Shown here in pieces: positions 21,001 through 36,000 of a DNA stretch of 64,000 nucleotides. Below the pieces are notes generated by a model. That model saw only the letters and a list, made by a program, of their open reading frames with translations, was not told where the DNA came from and ran no database searches. The position numbers and the translations under genes were made by a program. Each line of letters opens with the position of its first letter. Position 1 is the first letter of the stretch. This DNA comes from Kordia antarctica (GTDB lineage: Bacteria; Bacteroidota; Bacteroidia; Flavobacteriales; Flavobacteriaceae), in contig NZ_CP019288.1 of the NCBI RefSeq assembly GCF_009901525.1, forward strand, positions 1,736,001 through 1,800,000, written 5' to 3'.

Positions 21001-24000
21001 GCTACTTCCGCCACAGGAGTTACAACCGCATCTTCTGATTTTGGTAAAATATTAAGTAAAGCTTCTTTTTTGTTTTCCATGAAATAGTTTACCAAACCAT
21101 CAATGGTACTTTCCTCAAAGAAAAGTGTACTGGTAATGTCTGGAAATACTTTACGGAATTGATTTGTAAGTTGAACCACCATAATGGAATCCAATCCGTA
21201 ATTTTCAAGCGATTGATTGGCTTCAATTTGCATCGGATCCATTCGCAACGCTTTTCCTACTAAGGTTTGAAAGAGCGCCACACTTTGTTTTCTAACATCT
21301 CCTTTTGGTTCAGCTGCTGCTTTTACTATTTGTGCTACAGGTTTTGGAGCTATTTGTTTGATTGCTTTTACAGCTGGTGCAACTTTTGCTTTTTGAAGTT
21401 TTTGCGCAACGTTTCCATTACTTACTGCCGCAATAATTTGTTGTCCGAATTCATGTGCTTTTTCATCAGGGAAAATTACGGAGTCAAAACCTTCTTCACG
21501 TAATGCTTTCTCCCATTTTTCTGGCGTAAGCCCTGGACTTCCTGCCAATCGTAAGCCTGCATCTTCATATAACCACCATCCTTTTAATAAGCCGAATGTT
21601 AAGTGATTGAATAATGTCCACGTGCTCATTTCATTCAACAATACAATTCCTTGATCTTTTAAAACCGCTTTTGCATTACGCAAGGTTTGTCTTATGTTCG
21701 GAGTTGCATGTAAAACGTTGGTTGCAATTACAATATCATAGTGATTTGTTTCTACCGATTGCAGTGCCACAGGTTTTGACGCATCAAAAATAGTCGTTGT
21801 TAAGTTTGGAAACAGCGGCAAATAGTTTTCTTCGGCATGTATTAAGAATGCTTTCGATAAATCTGTGTAACAATATTGAGTCACTACATTGTCAAACTCT
21901 TTTAGAATAGGAATTACTTTGGTCGTAGTTCCGCCAGTTCCTGCACCAATTTCAAGAATTCGTAATTTTTTATTTTTGTCTTCTTTTAAATGTTGTTTAA
22001 TACATTCTCTCAATGTAATACAAAGAATATCATTGTAATAGTCTACTTGGTAATTTCCTTTGTAAACGCCTTCTACTAAATGTAGTGAGGAATTTGGGAA
22101 CATTGCATCCGTAGATAATTGTTCTCCTTTAAGTACACTTGGCAATGCTCTTAAACATACTTCTAATAAGGTAACTTGTGTTTTCCAATGCGGATTTTCG
22201 TTCCAAGCTTTCTTTTCTTGTTCCCACTTTTTCCACAATTCATCCAAGTTTGCTACGTTACGTTTGATGCGTTTATCATCCGTTAACCACTTTTGTTCTT
22301 GTAAGTATGGAAGTGTTGCATCTAACCAAATGTCATAGAAAGTTGCTGGCGGATTGTTTAGTTTTAAGTCTGAAATTTCATTCGCACCATTTTCAAAAAG
22401 CCCGACTGATACCAAACTCGATATCAAAATTTCCGTTGATAAGCTGTCCATATTTTCAGGAATCTGAACTGCTTTTAACGTTTCTAGTAACTTATCTGCA
22501 TCTTTTATTTTTAATCCTGTTTTTACAGATGCTAAGTCAAATGCGGTTGCTTTGTTATAGAAACTTAATTGTTCCGTGATGGAAAGATTTGCATTTGCAA
22601 TTCCTTCCGTCGTAATAATTTTATGCAATGCCATTTGATTCAATTCAGAACCAAACAAAATTTCTAAGGCTTGCATTCCTTCTTCTGGTTCAATAGAGCC
22701 AATGCCCATTTGTTCCATTCTGTCTTTGTAATATTTGTCTGCTACAATACCAATATTACCCCAATATCCCCAATTGATAGTTTTTACCGCATAGGATTTA
22801 TTTTGAGATAGGTATTGTGCAAAACTATCTTTAAATGTACAACCTGCCGCATAATTAGATTGTCCGGCAGCTTTTGCAAAAGAGGTTAACGAAGAGAAGA
22901 ATAATACAAAATCTAAAGCTTCATTTCCAAATACACTTTCAATATTTACGCTGATATCAACTTTAGCAGAAAGACTTCCTTTAAGTCTTTCTTCATCCAT
23001 TGCCAAAATTGTCTGATCTTTTAGAACGATTGCTGAATGTAAAACACCATTAATCGTGGTATGTTTCTCTTTAATTTTTTTGTAAGCTGCTGCTAAAGAT
23101 GCATTGTTTGTTGCATCCGCAGAAATATATATTGGTGCATTCCCAAAGTTACTTAACGTTTCTATTTTAGCTTCAATTTCTGAAGTAAGCTCTTTTCTAC
23201 CAATCCAAATTACGGTAGCTTGATATTTTTCAAGCATATATTTCGTCCAAAGTTCTCCAAGACCGCCAGCGCCGCCAATGACAACGTATGTACCATTTTG
23301 TTTGTAGACTAATTTTTTATCTGTGATTGTTGAGAATTTCGCAAATTCCTGACTAAACCATTCTCCTTGACGATATGCCAATGCGTTTCCTTGTTCATCA
23401 TATGGAGTTGAGAAACATGTAGCAGCTTTCAAAATATCGAAAGTATCAACATCTAGTAAACGTACATTCCAATGTGGATTTTCTTTTGCTAGCGAACCAA
23501 CAAATCCAACGATTCCTGCATGTACAAATTGTACGTGCGTATCGTTGTGTACGTTCTGAGTTTTATTCGTAATAAAAGTCCAGTTGAGTGCTTTATCAGT
23601 AAAACCTAAACTTAACAACGCTTTCGTGATGCGATATACTGCAATAACACCTTCTTCTTGGTTTTCGATTACTTGTGCACTGTCAACTTTTTTGTTTTGT
23701 GTATCATTTTCAACATCTGGAGCAATCCATATTAATTGATCAAAAGAAATAGCTGTTAGTTTCTGTTTGATAGCTTCCACTTCTAAACCTTTCGGTATTT
23801 CCAGAAAAGTTGCGTTTGCATATGATTTTTGCAACCAAGCCAAGTTGGTATTTTTAGTTCCTACTAATAGAATTTTAGCTAATTTTTCTACCTTTTCAGT
23901 AGTATCAAACGTTGCTAAATTCCACGTTGGCGCTAAATATTGTAATCCAGTTTCAGCATTATTTTGTTGTGTTTCTCCTAGTGCAGTAGAAAATCTGGCA

Positions 24001-27000
24001 GAGAAACCAGTGATTTCAACACATATATTTCCTTGTACATCACAGAGTGTAATGTCTAGTTTTTTAACGGAATCACCTTTTTTGTAATCGGAAGCAAAAC
24101 GAACATACGCGTACATTTCGTTCTCAGTTTTCGAGAATACTTCAATTTTTTCTACAGCATATGGCAATAATGCTTGGTTTGAATGTTGATTGAAATCGAC
24201 TATTAAACCAACACAACTTTGCAATGCGCTGTCCAACATGCTTGGATGCAAACCAAAGTTATTGTCATGGGTATTCGCAATTGACAATTCAGCTAATAAC
24301 GCATCTGCGGAAGCGAAACTCTGCTTTATACCTCTAAAAGCCGTTCCATAATGAACGCCTGTATTTTCAAAAAAAGCGTAATAATCAGCAGCTTCTATTT
24401 TTTGTGACATCGAATTTTGAAGTGTTTCGAGATCTAGTTTGTTAGGTTTATTTACTGCTATATAACTCGCTTCACCTTGACAATTTAAGATGGTTTCTGC
24501 TCCATTTTTACTAGAGATTTCAAAAGAAATGGTATCATTTCCTTCCGGGAATAAGCTTATTTCTATTTCAGCTATTTGCTCAACAATAAAAGGTCGAATC
24601 CAAAATATATTTCCAAGTTCTAACGAATGCGTGTCTGATTTCGTTGGTAACGATTGTTCAAGTGCAACGCGAATCATTTCTAAATATGCGACGCCAGGCA
24701 AAATTGGTTTTCCGTTTACTTGATGCTCTTTTAGGAAAAATTCGTGTCCGCTAAATACAGATGTAAAACTTTGTTTGCTTAAGTCAGATGTGTTGCGATG
24801 AACAAGCGGATGAATTCCGGCAGTTGCCTGAGAAACTAAACTGTTAGTAGAAATGAATGTTTCCCGATTTTCGCCTTCAACCCAATACTTATCTTTTGCA
24901 AAAGGATATGTTGGCAAACTCATACGTTTTGGTTGGTTATTCTTGTAGAATCTATTCCAATCGATGTGAAGTCCGTCAACCCAAAGTTTTAAAAGTTTCG
25001 CAAATTTCCCGTCAGTCATCCAATTCGTAACGGCTTGTTTTAAGTCGTTGTCTGTACTGAAAAGTGAAAGTGTATCATTTTTAGAAGTTACTTTTCCTCT
25101 ATAAATTTCACCATTATTTTTATTTCCATTGATAAACGCTTGAAGGTTTTCTTCCAACTGATTTATAGAATTTACCACAAATCCTAAACGCTCTTTCATT
25201 CCGTCTCTTCCCGTTTGAAGCGTATACGCCATATCAACGATGGAAACTTGAGCTAATTGGTTATTTTTCTTTTTCTCCGTTATAAAATGAAGAAGTTCGT
25301 GTGCTTTTTGTTCTAGTTGTGCTTCTGTTCTTGCAGATAATAAGATCATTACCTGTTTGTTTTCCGCTATTTTTTCAACAACTTTCGTTGGATATTCCTC
25401 AATAACTAAATGCGCATTTGTTCCGCTAAATCCGAATGAACTTACACTTGCACGACGCAATTCGTTCGCATCAAGATTCCAATGCTGCTTTTTATTGTTA
25501 ACGTAAAAAGGAGAATTTTCAAAATCGAAGTGTACGTTTTCTTTTTGGAAATTTAAACTCGGTGGTAATATTTGATTTTTGATGGAGAGCAACACTTTTT
25601 GCACACTTGCAACTCCTGCCGCAGCCGTTGTATGACCAATATTTGTTTTTACCGAACCTAATCCGCAATAATTTTTCTTATCTGTACTTTCTTTGAATAC
25701 TGTAGAAAGTGCTTCTAATTCTATTGGATCGCCCAATTTTGTTCCTGTTCCGTGTGCTTCTACATAACTAATTGTAGCCGGATCAATATTATGACGAGCA
25801 TAAACGTCTCTTTCTAATTCTATTTGGCTTTTTACACTTGGCGCAGTAATTCCGTTCGTTTTCCCATCTTGATTAATTCCTGAACCTAAAATGACTCCAA
25901 GAATATTATCATTGTCTCTTTCTGCATCTTTTAAACGTTTTAAAACCAACGTTCCAACACCTTCACCAGGAACAAATCCGTTGGCAGCATCGTCAAATGT
26001 TTTGCATTGTCCATCAACAGAAAGCATTCGTGCCTCGCACATACCAACGTATGTTTCAGGTCCTAACCACAGACGAACTCCGCCTGTTAATGCCATTTCA
26101 ATTTCGTTGTTTATCAATGCTTTGCACGCAAGATGTATGGCAACCAACGAAGAAGAACATGCGGTATCAATAGTGATAGCTGGTCCTTTTAAGTTTAAGA
26201 AATATGCAATTCTTGCAGCTGCAATCGCTGAATTATTCCCTGTAATTGTTGGTGCTTTTACATTTTTCTGTGTTAAATGCCACGCATATTCGCTTCGTTC
26301 TAAACCAAGATACACACCACATTTTGAATTTTTTAATGCGTCACTTGAATATCCTGCATCTTCAAAAGCTTTGAAACTTTCCTGCAAGAATAAGCGATGT
26401 TCAGGATCCATAAATGTAGCTTCCTGTGGAGAAATTTTGAAAAACAAAGGATCAAAACAATCAACTTCGTCCAACATTCCCATCCATTTGCAATATATTT
26501 TGCCTTCTTTTTCAGGATCTGCATCGTAATATTTGTCAATGTCCCAACGAGATTTTGGGATTTCAATTACTGAGTTTGTACCACTTTCAAGATTATTCCA
26601 ATACGCATCTAAATTTGCTGCTTTTGGATATTTTCCAGACATTCCAATAATGGCAATTCTATCATCGTCAGCTTGATTTCCTGTGTATTGCGCTGACGAA
26701 TTATTTTGAGATTGTAAGTTTCTAAATTGTTCTCCTTGACCAGAAATTCTTCTCGTAAGTGTTGGATATGAAAATCCTAACTTCCCATTCGCAGTTTTAT
26801 TTGAATTTGTCGTTTTTACTGCTTTCGGAAGAGTGTTTCTGCTAGCTACACTAGGTGATTTCTTTTTGAGTTGAGAACCAACATATGTCGCCAATTCTTT
26901 TACATTCGGATAATCATATACAATGACGTTCGAAATTGTAGTTCCAAACTTTTTATTGATTGCCACAGATAATTCAACACCTAAGATGGAGTTTAAACCC

Positions 27001-30000
27001 ATATCTACAAATGTTTGTTCTATAGAAATGTCAGATGATTTAACGCCTAAAACTTCTAATAGAATTTTGTTGACATCTTGCTGAACATCTTCTTGTGAAA
27101 CTGCTGTTTCTTCAATTTCAGTTACTGTATTATTTTCTACTATTTCATTGCTAGGAACTACAATTGGTGTTATTCCTTGAATGTGGAATTTTAAAATGTG
27201 TGGAATTCCTTCAACAACCAAACTTTGACTACAATCTAATTCCAAACTGCGATAAAATGCTCGCAAACCAGTTTCGGTTTGTAAACCATGCATCCCAATT
27301 GTCTGTTTCAACATTTCTTTGGTCATGTGATCTACATCCATTCCGCCATCTTTCCAAAGTGGCCAATTGATAGCAAGTGTTTTTCCTTTTCTGTCGCCTG
27401 TTTCAACTAATGCATTTCGATACTGCGCAAATTGATCCAAAAAACCATTTGCCGTTGCATAGTCAGACTGTCCAACAAATCCAATTGCACTTGCAATGGA
27501 AGAAAATAACACTAGAAAGTCAAGTTCAAGATCTTGCGTTGCCGCGTCTAAATTCACAGTTCCATGTACTTTCGGAACTAATACTTCAGCAAATTCTTCT
27601 ACTGATTTTTCTACAATGAAGTTATCTGAAATCATTCCTGCACAATGAAATATTCCATTCAATTGCGTGTGTTCAGCTACTATTGTATCAATGAATTTTT
27701 TAACTTTAGTACTATCTGCAATTTCTAATTGCTGATACGTTACTACATTATTATGTGTTGAAAGTGAAGCTAATAACGCTTTTTTACTTTCAGATACTTT
27801 TTCTGAACGACCTGTTAGAATGATTTTCGCATTGCGAACTTGACTTATTATTTCTTTACAGAAGATAATTCCCAAACCGCCTAAACCACCTGTAATTACA
27901 TAAACGCCATTGTCTTTGAACGGAATTTTTGCATCGTAATTTTCAATAAGATTTTCCGCTTCCCATTGGAATGTATATCTTTTTTGATCTGCATATTTTA
28001 CAATGCGATCATTTGTATGCAACAGATTTTCTTTTAGTTGACTGATTAAATTCTTTTCGGAAACATTAGCATCTGTAAGAATTATTTGTTCCGAGATATG
28101 TGTGTTTTCTAAAGTTGCCGTTCTTAGTAATCCTGATATTCCTGCAAATAGTCCGTGAGCGGCATTATTTGGAATTACTAATTGTACGATATGTTTTCCC
28201 GTAGGTTTGCTTCTGTGTATTTCTTTTAGAATTTTGAAACATTCCAACGCACACTGGCTGTATTTCTCAGATATATCAGTTGCTGTTATTGATAAATGAA
28301 CACATGTACTTCCCGCAAAAGACTGCGTAAGTTTCTTTGTATCAATTTGATCAAGATTTACCAAAATCAAATGCTGTTGTTCGTACGTTTCTTTAGTTAC
28401 AGAATTCGTAGTTGTCAATTCATTTTCAATCCATGAACGTGTAAAGAAAAGTTGTTCAACGCCTTCTTCTGTATCTTTATATACAATGTTTGCCTTGCCA
28501 ATTCCTACCGTGCAACCTTTTAGTTGTGTAGAAATATTTCCTGCTTCATCGCAGAAATCAATATCAAGTTTTATCGTATTGTTTTCGGATGAATTTTCTG
28601 CTGAATGACGAATCCATAAATAGGTGTTTTCAGTTAGCAGCGTTTCAATTTTGATCGAATCAAAACCAAGAAAAGATACGTTTGCATTGTTTACCAACGC
28701 TTTTATTGCTTCGCTTAATTTGTCAAGTATAGTTGCATGAAATACAAATTTTGCTTGTGCATCAATAGTATCTTTGTAGATAATTAGTTTTGCCAAGATT
28801 GATTTTTCGCTTGTATGAATTTCTTCAAAACTTTCAGAAAAACCATTCGTAGTTTCCTTTTTCATTTCAGCGATCAATTGCTGAATGTTTATGTTTGCTG
28901 TTTTGCTAGCATTGTTAAAAATAGCTTCACCTTGACAATGAACGGTTTCGTTTTCGTCCGAATTGCTAAATATTTCAAAATCCAATGCTGTTGCCGAACC
29001 TTTTAAAGGATGCAATGCAATGGAGATTTGTTTGTCATTCGTCACCACAAAAGGTGTTGCGCACCGAATATTACGCAATTCTATTTGGTGTTGATTTTCT
29101 AATGAACTTGTTGCATGAATTGCCGCTGTGCGTGCCATTTCAAAATATGCAAATTCAGAAAGTATTTTTTGAGTTGATGTTGCATCAGCAGTTGAAGCTC
29201 TCAAGAAAGATTCGTTTCCTTTAAAACTTGAACTATAGCTTTGTTGAAAAAGATTTGATGTGTTTTGATGTAAAACCGAATTTATTTTTTCAGTAGCTGC
29301 ACCATTTTGAAATAACCCTTTTTCTGTTTCTTCTGTATCAATCCAATAGTTTTCTGTAGAGAAAGGATATGTTGGTAAATCTAAACGTTGAATTTGAGGA
29401 ACATTTTTGTAAAAGTCATTCCAATTTAATTGTAAACCACTTACCCATAACATGAGTATGTTTGATAGTTTTTTGTCCGAAATCCACTTATCAACCGTCT
29501 GTTGAAAGTCGGATTCCTTTTTAAACAAAGCAAACATTTTGTCAGGTTGATTTTTATTTCCTTCGTAACATGCATCAATTTCCTGTTCGCCAGCAATATA
29601 TTGATCCAATTTAGTTTCCAATTGTTCCAACGAATTGACATTAAAGCCAACACGTTCGTCCATTACTTCTCTTCCAACTTGAAGCGTAAATGCTATTGAT
29701 TCTAAACTAGAAGCTGCTGTTTTTGACTTTTTAATAAAATCTACTAATGCAACCGCTTTTTGTTTTAGTTGTTCTTTGTTTCTAGCAGATAAAGGAACAA
29801 TTACATCCGTTGCAACATTAGAAAGTCCGTATTTACTATTCTGATCTTTAGGTTGTTGGTATTCTTGAATGATGACATGTGCATTTGCGCCTCCAGCTCC
29901 GAAAGATGAAAGTCCAGCAATTCTTGGTTTTTCTTCATTTTCAATAAAAGGTCGTTTCCAATCTTTTAATTCAGTGTTCACTTTAAACGCCGATTTTTCA

Positions 30001-33000
30001 AAATCAATGTTAGGATTCAAGTAATTTGCATGCAACGTTGGTACAATTTTACCATGTTTCATTTGCAATAAAACTTTCGTTAAACCAGAGATTCCTGCTG
30101 CCGCTTCTAAGTGTCCAATATTCGATTTTACAGAACCAATACTACAATAATGCGTATCATTGGTGTGTTTGTCAAATGCCTTTTTCAAACCTTCTATTTC
30201 AATCGGATCGCCCAATTCTGTTCCAGTTCCGTGCGCTTCTATGTAACTTATATCACGCGCATTTATTCCTGCTTTTTCAATAGCTTCATGAATCAATTCT
30301 GATTGTGATATTGGACTTGGAACCGTGTAACCATTGGTTTTTCCACCATGATTTACATGCGTTGATAATATAACACCGTGAATGGTATCTTTGTCTTTTA
30401 ATGCCTTAGATAGTGGTTTTAGTATGACAACGCCAACGCCTTCACCAGGCACAAATCCGTTGCCGCCTAATCCGAAACTTTTACATTGTCCGTCCGAAGA
30501 AAGCATGTGTTGTGATGATAAATACGTATATGTTGAAGGATGCAAATATAGATTTACACCACCAGCAAAAGCAATAGAACATTCGTTGCGATGAATGTTT
30601 TCACATGCTTCATGAATTGCCGTTAATGATGATGAACACATTGTATCAATTGGCATACTTGGTCCTTTGATATCTAATATGTATGATAATCGGTTTGCTA
30701 CCGAACTGAAAGATGATCGTGGAAAAAACTTGTTATTTGTACTTGCGTAATAAGGCGCTTTGAGTTCAAAACCAGTTTTGGTAATTCCTGCAAATACACC
30801 AACTTTTTGTTGGTATTTATGTTTTAAATCGCTTTTGGTATACCCAGATGATTCTAATGCGCGCCAAGCTTCTTGCAAGAATAAGCGTTCGTGCGGATCA
30901 ATGTTTAAGGCTTCTCTTGGAGAAATTCCGAAAAATAAAGGATCGAACTGTGCAAATTCATCAATAAATCCGCCCCATTTTGAATAGCTTTTTCCTGATT
31001 CAACTGCTTTTTGCATGTCAGGTTCGTAGAAATCATCTAAACTCCAACGTGTGGAAGGAATTTCAGTAATACTGTCTTCTCCATTTTTTAGATTTTCCCA
31101 GAAATCATCCAAATTTTTAGCATTCGGATATATTCCACTTATCCCAATGATTGCAATTGGCTCTTTTTTTCCTGTTCCTTTTTGAGCATCTAGTACTTCT
31201 TCAAGTTGTGAAGTAGCTCTTGTAGGATTTGAGTTTGAACGATGTTGTGTGCTTTGTAAAGTTCTAGAATCTAATGTTTCTTTTGCGATGTTTGCCCAAG
31301 AAGCAGCTTTTTCAGAATATTCATTTACTAAATACGCCGTTAAATCGTTTATTGTTTGATATTCAAAGAAGAGTGTTTTTGAGATGGAACCAAATACGCT
31401 CGCAAGTTTTGAGTTTAATTGATTGATGAAAATTGAATCCATTCCATATACAGTGAAAGATTCGTTTTCGTCTATTTTATCTACAGGAAATCCTAAGACT
31501 TCGCTAAATAGTTCTTTAACTTTTTCTATTGTTTTTTCTAAAACCAATTCATTGTTTCCTGTGAAGTGTGCTGTTGCAGGAACTTCAGGAGTTACTTCAT
31601 GAGTTCGCTCTGGATGTAGACTTTGAAGTGTATTGTTTAGTTTAGAAGGAATTCCTTCCATGACCAACATTTGATGGTATCCATTTGTTAATCCTTCGTA
31701 GAAAGCTTTGATACCAGTAGAAGTTTTCATCGCAACCATTCCAGTAGTTTCTTCAATGATATTTAGATTTGCTTTATGAATTTCCATGCCGCCATCTTCC
31801 CAAAATGGCCAGTTGATAGAAAGTGTTTTTCCGTGTCTTTTTTGTTGATGAACTAGTGCATTACGATGTACAGAAAATTGATCCATAAAACCGTTTGCCG
31901 TTGCATAATCTGATTGTCCCGCATTTCCGAGAACACTAAAAATTGAAGAGAATAATACAAAGAAATCTAGTGTTTCGTTTTCAGTTGCCAAATCAAGATT
32001 TACTGTTCCTTTTACTTTCGGTTTTAATACGTTTTTAAATTCTTCTGATGATTTTTTGATTATAAAATTATCTTGAATTTGTCCTGCACAATGAATGATT
32101 CCGTTTAGATTTTCATACTTTTTGTTGATCTCAGCAATGAGTTTTTTTACTTTGTCATAGTTACATACATCAACTTGGTGATATGCAATTCCTTTACAAT
32201 TTTGTGCTAACTCATCTAGTATTTCCTGCTTTTCAGTAGTTATTTTTGATCTGCCAGTTACTATTATTTGTGCATTTTTGGTACGCTTGCTAATTTCTTT
32301 TATGAAAATAGTTCCAAGTCCGCCAAGTCCACCTGTAAGTAGATATACGCCATTATCTTTAAAAATAATTTCTGGCTGTTTGTTGTTTGAAGCAACTGTT
32401 TTCCAGCGAACTACCTGTCTTTTAGTTCCGTCATATTTTACAATTAGTTCCGTAGCTTGTAATTGATTTTCTATGAGTTGAGTTGCTAATTGATCGCCTG
32501 TAATTTTTGGATCTGTAACAATAATTTGCCCGTTTATTGAAGGATTTTCAATGTGAGCCGTTTTGAGTATTCCTGCCAAACCTAAACTCACAGAAGTATC
32601 GTTACTAAACGGAACTACAATTTGAATAATAACATTCCTTTTGGGTTTGTTGGTTAGTATTTTTTGAATGTTTTCAAAACAAGTCAGCGCGATTTCAGCA
32701 TACTGATCTGCAATATCATTTTGTTTAGATTTGATGATTGCAAAGTTAGTTCCGGGTAATAAAGTCTCTATTTTTTTGGTGTTTCCAAGAGACATATTAC
32801 ACAGAAAAACATGTTTTTGAGAAAAATCTTCTACGTTACTTTCAGAAGCAACTTCAGCATTTTTTGATTCCCACGTTGGCGTTGCAAATACTGTTGTAAC
32901 TTCTTTTTTAATCGTTTCAACTGGTGCAGAAATTTGCGGTTCTACATTTTTAGTATGAATCCAATATCTTTCTTTTGCAAAAGGATATGTTGGAATGCTT

Positions 33001-36000
33001 ATACATTGCGGTTTGCTCGCATTTATGTAGTAATTTTTATAGTAAGTTTCCCAATTGATAGTAACACCAGATGTCCATAATTGACCTAATTGTGAAAGGT
33101 CTTTTTTAGAAAATGCTTGCGTAATAGTAGTATCAATTGCGTCTTTTTCACTTTTTGTAACTTCAATAGCATTGGAAGTTGTGTTAGAATTGAACCAACT
33201 ATTCTCAGGTAATTCCCCCAAAATCCATTGTGTTAATTTTTTCCGTAAGTCTTTTTGATCCGTAACTTTTATAGCCAAGCGATTTTTCATAGCAGTTCTA
33301 CCAACCTGAAAACTGTATATTGCATCACTAAAGTTATCAGGTGTAGCTTCCGTATCTAACCAATTGACCACTTTAGAAGCATATTCGCTAAGACGTTCAT
33401 TATTTAATGCAGATACTACAAATAAGTACGATTTATCTACGGTTTTTGTTCGTAGTGTTGCTACGTGTTCTTGAACTACTACATGCGAGTTTGTTCCTCC
33501 AGAACCAAAACTACTTACACCAGCTAAAAACGGATGTTTTCCTTCCCAAGTTTGAAGTTTGTCTTGAATGTAAAATGGTGAATCGCTGAGTTGTATTTTA
33601 GGATTGAGTTCGGAATAGTTAATATTTGCAGGTAAGAGTTGATGTTTCATGGAGAGAATCACTTTTAGGATTCCCGTTATTCCTGCCGCAGATTCTAAAT
33701 GTCCAAGATTACTTTTTATAGAACCAATGGAACATTTTTCTACTCTTTCTTCAGCATTAGATTGTGCTAATGCGTTTTTAATTCCTTGAACTTCAATCGG
33801 ATCTCCTAAAGAAGTTCCTGTTCCGTGTGCTTCTATATATGAAATATCAGCCGTAGATATTCCTGCATTTCTCCATGAGTTTACTAAAAGTTCGCTTTGC
33901 TTTTTCGGATTTGGCACCGTTAAACCTGCTGCTAATCCGCCATGATTGATGCTACTTCCTTTTAGTACAGCATGAATTTGATTGTCGTCTTCAATGGCAT
34001 TATCCAATGATTTTAACATCATTACTACGGCACCTTCTGCACGTACATACCCATTTGCTTTGCTATCAAATACTTTACATCTTGATTCTGGTGATAACAT
34101 TCCTGCTTTGTGATATGCAATAGAAAGATCAGGATGACATATTAAGTTTATACCACCGACTATAGCCGTTGAACATTCGCCATTGCGCAACGATTGCAAT
34201 GCAGTATGAATGGCAACTAATGAAGATGAACAAGCCGTATCGACCAAAAGACTTGGTCCTGAAAAATCAAAATAATAAGAAAGTCTATTCGCTAATATAG
34301 CCAACGAACTACCGACAGCGTGATGTGCTTCTACTTCAATTTTTGCATCTTGAACTTTTCGACTGTAATCTGCGTTACTTGCGCCTATAAAAACACCTGT
34401 ATCTGTTCCTGCTATGTCTTTTGGCAGAATTCCCGCATCTTCTAAACATGCCCAAGTTAGTTCAAGTAATATACGTTGTTGCGGATCTGTTATGGTTGCT
34501 TCTTTTGGAGATATTCTAAAAAAGGACGCATCAAATGCATCTGCATCTTGCATAAAACCTCCTTGATCTATTCCTGGAAAGTCTTCGTTTTTAGGCCAAT
34601 TTCCTCTTTCTCTAGGAAAAGAACTGATTGCACCTTTTTCTGATTTTAGTGCTTCCCACAACTCTTGTGTTGATGTGATGCCGCCAGGTAATTTACATGA
34701 AATTCCAATGACAGCTATGTCTGAATTTGATATTTTATGCGTATAATCTTCTTCAAATACATTTGGCAATGTCTCATCATCGATATAAGCTTCGCTAATA
34801 TCCAATTTTAATGCAGTAGCCATGTACTCAAGTACTTTCGCTAAATTGTTGTATTCAAAGAAGAAACCTGGTTGCAAACTGATACAAAATTTTAGCTCAA
34901 TTTGTCTTTGTAGCACTTGTAAATCAACAGAATTTAAGCCCTTTTCCATGAGCGGATGATTTACATCTATTGATTCAACATTGGTATTTAGAAGATTTGC
35001 AATAGTTTCAATGATAAACAACCTCATACTTAGTTTATCTATAGATAAATCTGGTGTATCTTCAGAAGTTGTATTGACTGTTTTGGTATTTCTTTTGTTT
35101 GAACCCAATCTGTTATTGAGGTCATTGTATTGTATTAAAACACCAAAGCCTTTGTTGGCATCATCTCTTGTTCTGTAATTAGCGATTCCTTTTACAATGT
35201 TAGCGCCATGATTGTGGTGAAAAGCTAGAATAGGATCTTGATTTTCTCCTTGTAATTTTATGTATTCTTCAAAAGAGAGTTCTCTGTTGTTATAGTTTTT
35301 ACATAATGAAACAGCAACAATTTCAGTAACGCCTTCAATGAGACTGCATCGTTGCAACATGAATTCTAGTAACTGATCGCCAAAATTAAAGAATTGTACA
35401 CTAGGATTGATATTGACAGCCAGTAATTGGACTACTGAACCTGTTGCATCGTGTAATTCATGCACAGTATCCATTGTGTACTCGTCCAATTTGTCTTTGT
35501 CAGAAATACGCTGACTGTATATAACTCCTAAAACTTTACCATCTTTTTCCAATACAAATTGACCTTGCGTAAAGTTTTGTATTCGACTGCGAATTGCATC
35601 TTCTGAGGATCTTATTTTTTCTGGCCAACATTGTGCTTCTAGTTGACACAACGTTTTTAAATCGTTTAAAGATGCATACCGAATAGTGTAACTACGTTTG
35701 ATAAAATGATGAAACCCTGTTTCAATATTCGATTTTGTATCTAAATAGCATTTTGATGGATAATTTGTGAATAAACCAACACTCGCACTTAGTGTTATAA
35801 AAGCTTTTGCTCTAATTAAATTTTCACCTTTGAAAGAATCAATTTCAGTATCTGAACGCCGTGCTTTTTTACTTAATTGAGAAGTTCCAAGGTTTTCGCC
35901 TAAATGATTCCCTATGAAGAGAAGTTGATTGTCTTTTATTTGTGCTGCATATCCTTGTAAATGTTGTTGCCAAGTTCTGAATACTTTCAGATTGTCAACT

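Noticed and set aside
25891-26529. Plus-strand open frame of 212 codons
   Set aside because: It lies entirely opposite a KS domain of the giant PKS whose coding is certain; the translation has no domain features. It is an antisense shadow, as are similar frames at 6369-6815 and 8443-8895.
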